Shown: positions 7,045 to 7,347 of the stretch, piece by piece
Layout: each line of letters begins with the position of its first letter
Position numbering within the stretch: the first letter of the stretch is position 1
Assembly (NCBI GenBank): GCA_937969485.1
Contig: CALBVQ010000004.1
Coordinates: forward strand, 1 to 7,347
Origin: an uncultured Saprospiraceae bacterium
Lineage (GTDB): Bacteria; Bacteroidota; Bacteroidia; Chitinophagales; Saprospiraceae
Direction: 5' to 3'
DNA: 7,347 nt
The notes under the pieces: generated by a model
The model's input: the letters and a program-made list of their open reading frames with translations, nothing else
Database searches by the model: none
Told to the model about the DNA's origin: nothing
Made by a program: the position numbers and the translations under genes

Positions 7045-7060
7045 CATTTACCAATAAATG
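7045..7060. repeat. Short A/T-rich hairpin after the S41 gene
   Basis: CATTTA (7045-7050) and TAAATG (7055-7060) are perfect inverted copies around a 4-nt loop, 13 bp after the S41 stop. The stem is short and A/T-rich and no T-run follows, so it is at best a weak transcription end and is not called a terminator. Confidence 0.2.
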
Positions 7061-7068
7061 ATGTGAAT

Positions 7069-7102
7069 TTTGATATAGCTGTAAATAAAATATGTAGATT
7101 TA
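7069..7102 (+). promoter_or_regulatory. Candidate Bacteroidota-type promoter for the right-edge gene
   Basis: TTTG (7069-7072) is followed after 22 bp by TAGATTTA (7095-7102), which fits TAnnTTTG at all but the last base. The ATG of the downstream gene is at 7124, so the leader would be about 15 nt. Spacing and position are plausible, but the match is imperfect and the DNA very AT-rich. Confidence 0.3.
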
Positions 7103-7106
7103 TAGC
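7078..7106. repeat. Nine-bp imperfect inverted repeat overlapping the right-edge promoter region
   Basis: GCTGTAAAT (7078-7086) pairs with ATTTATAGC (7098-7106) with one G-T pair and an 11-nt loop. It overlaps the candidate -7 element of the downstream gene, so it could be an operator or an RNA hairpin at the start of the leader. No known regulator motif is recognised. With the hairpin at 7045-7060 and the candidate promoter, it is all I can see in the 92-bp gap 7032-7123. Confidence 0.25.
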
Positions 7107-7123
7107 AAATATAACAATAACAT

Positions 7124-7347
7124 ATGCGAACACGGTATACATTACCCGCTCTGCTATTACTACTACTAATTTCATTCTCCACTCGTGCATCTCACCTTAT
7201 CGGTGGAGATATCACCTATGTCTGTGACGGCCTAGAGACCATAAATGGGGTTGAATATATTAACCTTACATTTACAGCAAAGATGTATAGGGATTGTGCT
7301 GGAGGAGGCGCCAGCTTAGATTTCAGTGCTAATTTTTACGTTTTTGA
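7124..7347 (+). CDS. N-terminus of an exported gliding-motility-associated/adhesin-type protein (3' end cut by window edge)
   Basis: The ATG at 7124 opens a frame of 74 complete codons that runs off the window. Residues 1-22 form a Sec signal (MRTRYTLP, a Leu-rich core, then STRA). The mature part starts 'SHLIGGDITYVCDG' (23-36) and continues to 'FTAKMYRDCAGGGASLDFSA' (50-69). The combination of H-[LI]-[IV]-G-G-[ED]-I-T-Y with a Cys and a later 'YRDC' is the recurring opening of very large Bacteroidota secreted proteins. These often end in a gliding-motility-associated (type B, CHU_C-like) type IX sorting domain and carry PKD or other beta repeats between. Size, repeats and sorting domain are outside the window, so this assignment rests on the N-terminal motif alone. 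The leader is A-rich (AACAATAACAT before ATG), with no Shine-Dalgarno motif. Codon 1 lies 92 bp after the S41 stop, and the candidate promoter in the gap suggests separate transcription. Confidence 0.75.
   Translation, partial: MRTRYTLPALLLLLLISFSTRASHLIGGDITYVCDGLETINGVEYINLTFTAKMYRDCAGGGASLDFSANFYVF

Noticed and set aside
5400..7050. Nine-bp direct repeat TGACATTTA (5400-5408 and 7042-7050) flanking the S41 gene
   Set aside because: Short, A/T-rich and without other mobile-element signs such as a transposase or terminal inverted repeats; likely chance.
7002..7190. Hydrophobic minus-strand frame of 62 codons
   Set aside because: Overlaps the S41 3' end and the signal peptide of the right-edge gene; its hydrophobicity is the complement of A/T-rich and Leu-rich coding DNA.

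Overview
The window most likely comes from an AT-rich marine or environmental member of the Bacteroidota, possibly Saprospiria-like. The taxonomic evidence is indirect. Signal peptides end just before a Gln. Start codons sit behind A/T-rich leaders with no Shine-Dalgarno motif. The left-edge protein carries Cys-rich 'CDDGN..T..D' linkers, the right-edge protein opens with an 'HLIGGDITY...YRDC' N-terminus, and a DUF1800/DUF1501 pair lies between them. All of these are familiar from Bacteroidota genomes, but none fixes a genus.

Layout. Positions 1-5333 hold four genes on the minus strand with gaps of only 11, 2 and 9 bp, so they probably form one transcription unit read right to left. In order they are a 153-aa exported protein with a 'GILTEKVKV' tail-fibre-type domain and a coiled-coil end, a 590-aa Sec-exported DUF1800 protein, a 482-aa DUF1501 protein with a twin-arginine signal, and a large surface-type protein cut by the left edge. 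The visible 542 residues of that last protein contain a signal peptide, two PA14-like domains repeated with a period of about 208 residues, and a discoidin (F5/8 type C)-like domain. It was found by translating the edge-truncated frame by hand. Positions 5334-5489 are a divergent regulatory region. Positions 5490-7031 encode a membrane-anchored S41 (CtpA/CtpB-type) carboxyl-terminal processing protease with its catalytic Ser, Lys and Gln intact. A 92-bp gap with an imperfect inverted repeat follows. The right edge carries the first 74 codons of another exported protein, of the type that opens many giant gliding-motility-associated or adhesin-like proteins.

How the parts may work together (inference). 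Every gene in the window encodes an exported or envelope protein. The DUF1800/DUF1501 pair is a widespread linked pair whose biochemical role is, to my knowledge, not established. Here it is sandwiched between a small coiled-coil exported protein and a carbohydrate-binding-type surface protein. That makes the operon the best candidate for an undescribed system: perhaps an envelope module that processes, modifies or displays the PA14/discoidin protein or its glycan ligand. The S41 protease is divergently transcribed and may be an ordinary housekeeping neighbour. I saw no mobile elements, tRNA or rRNA genes, CRISPR arrays or clear rho-independent terminators.
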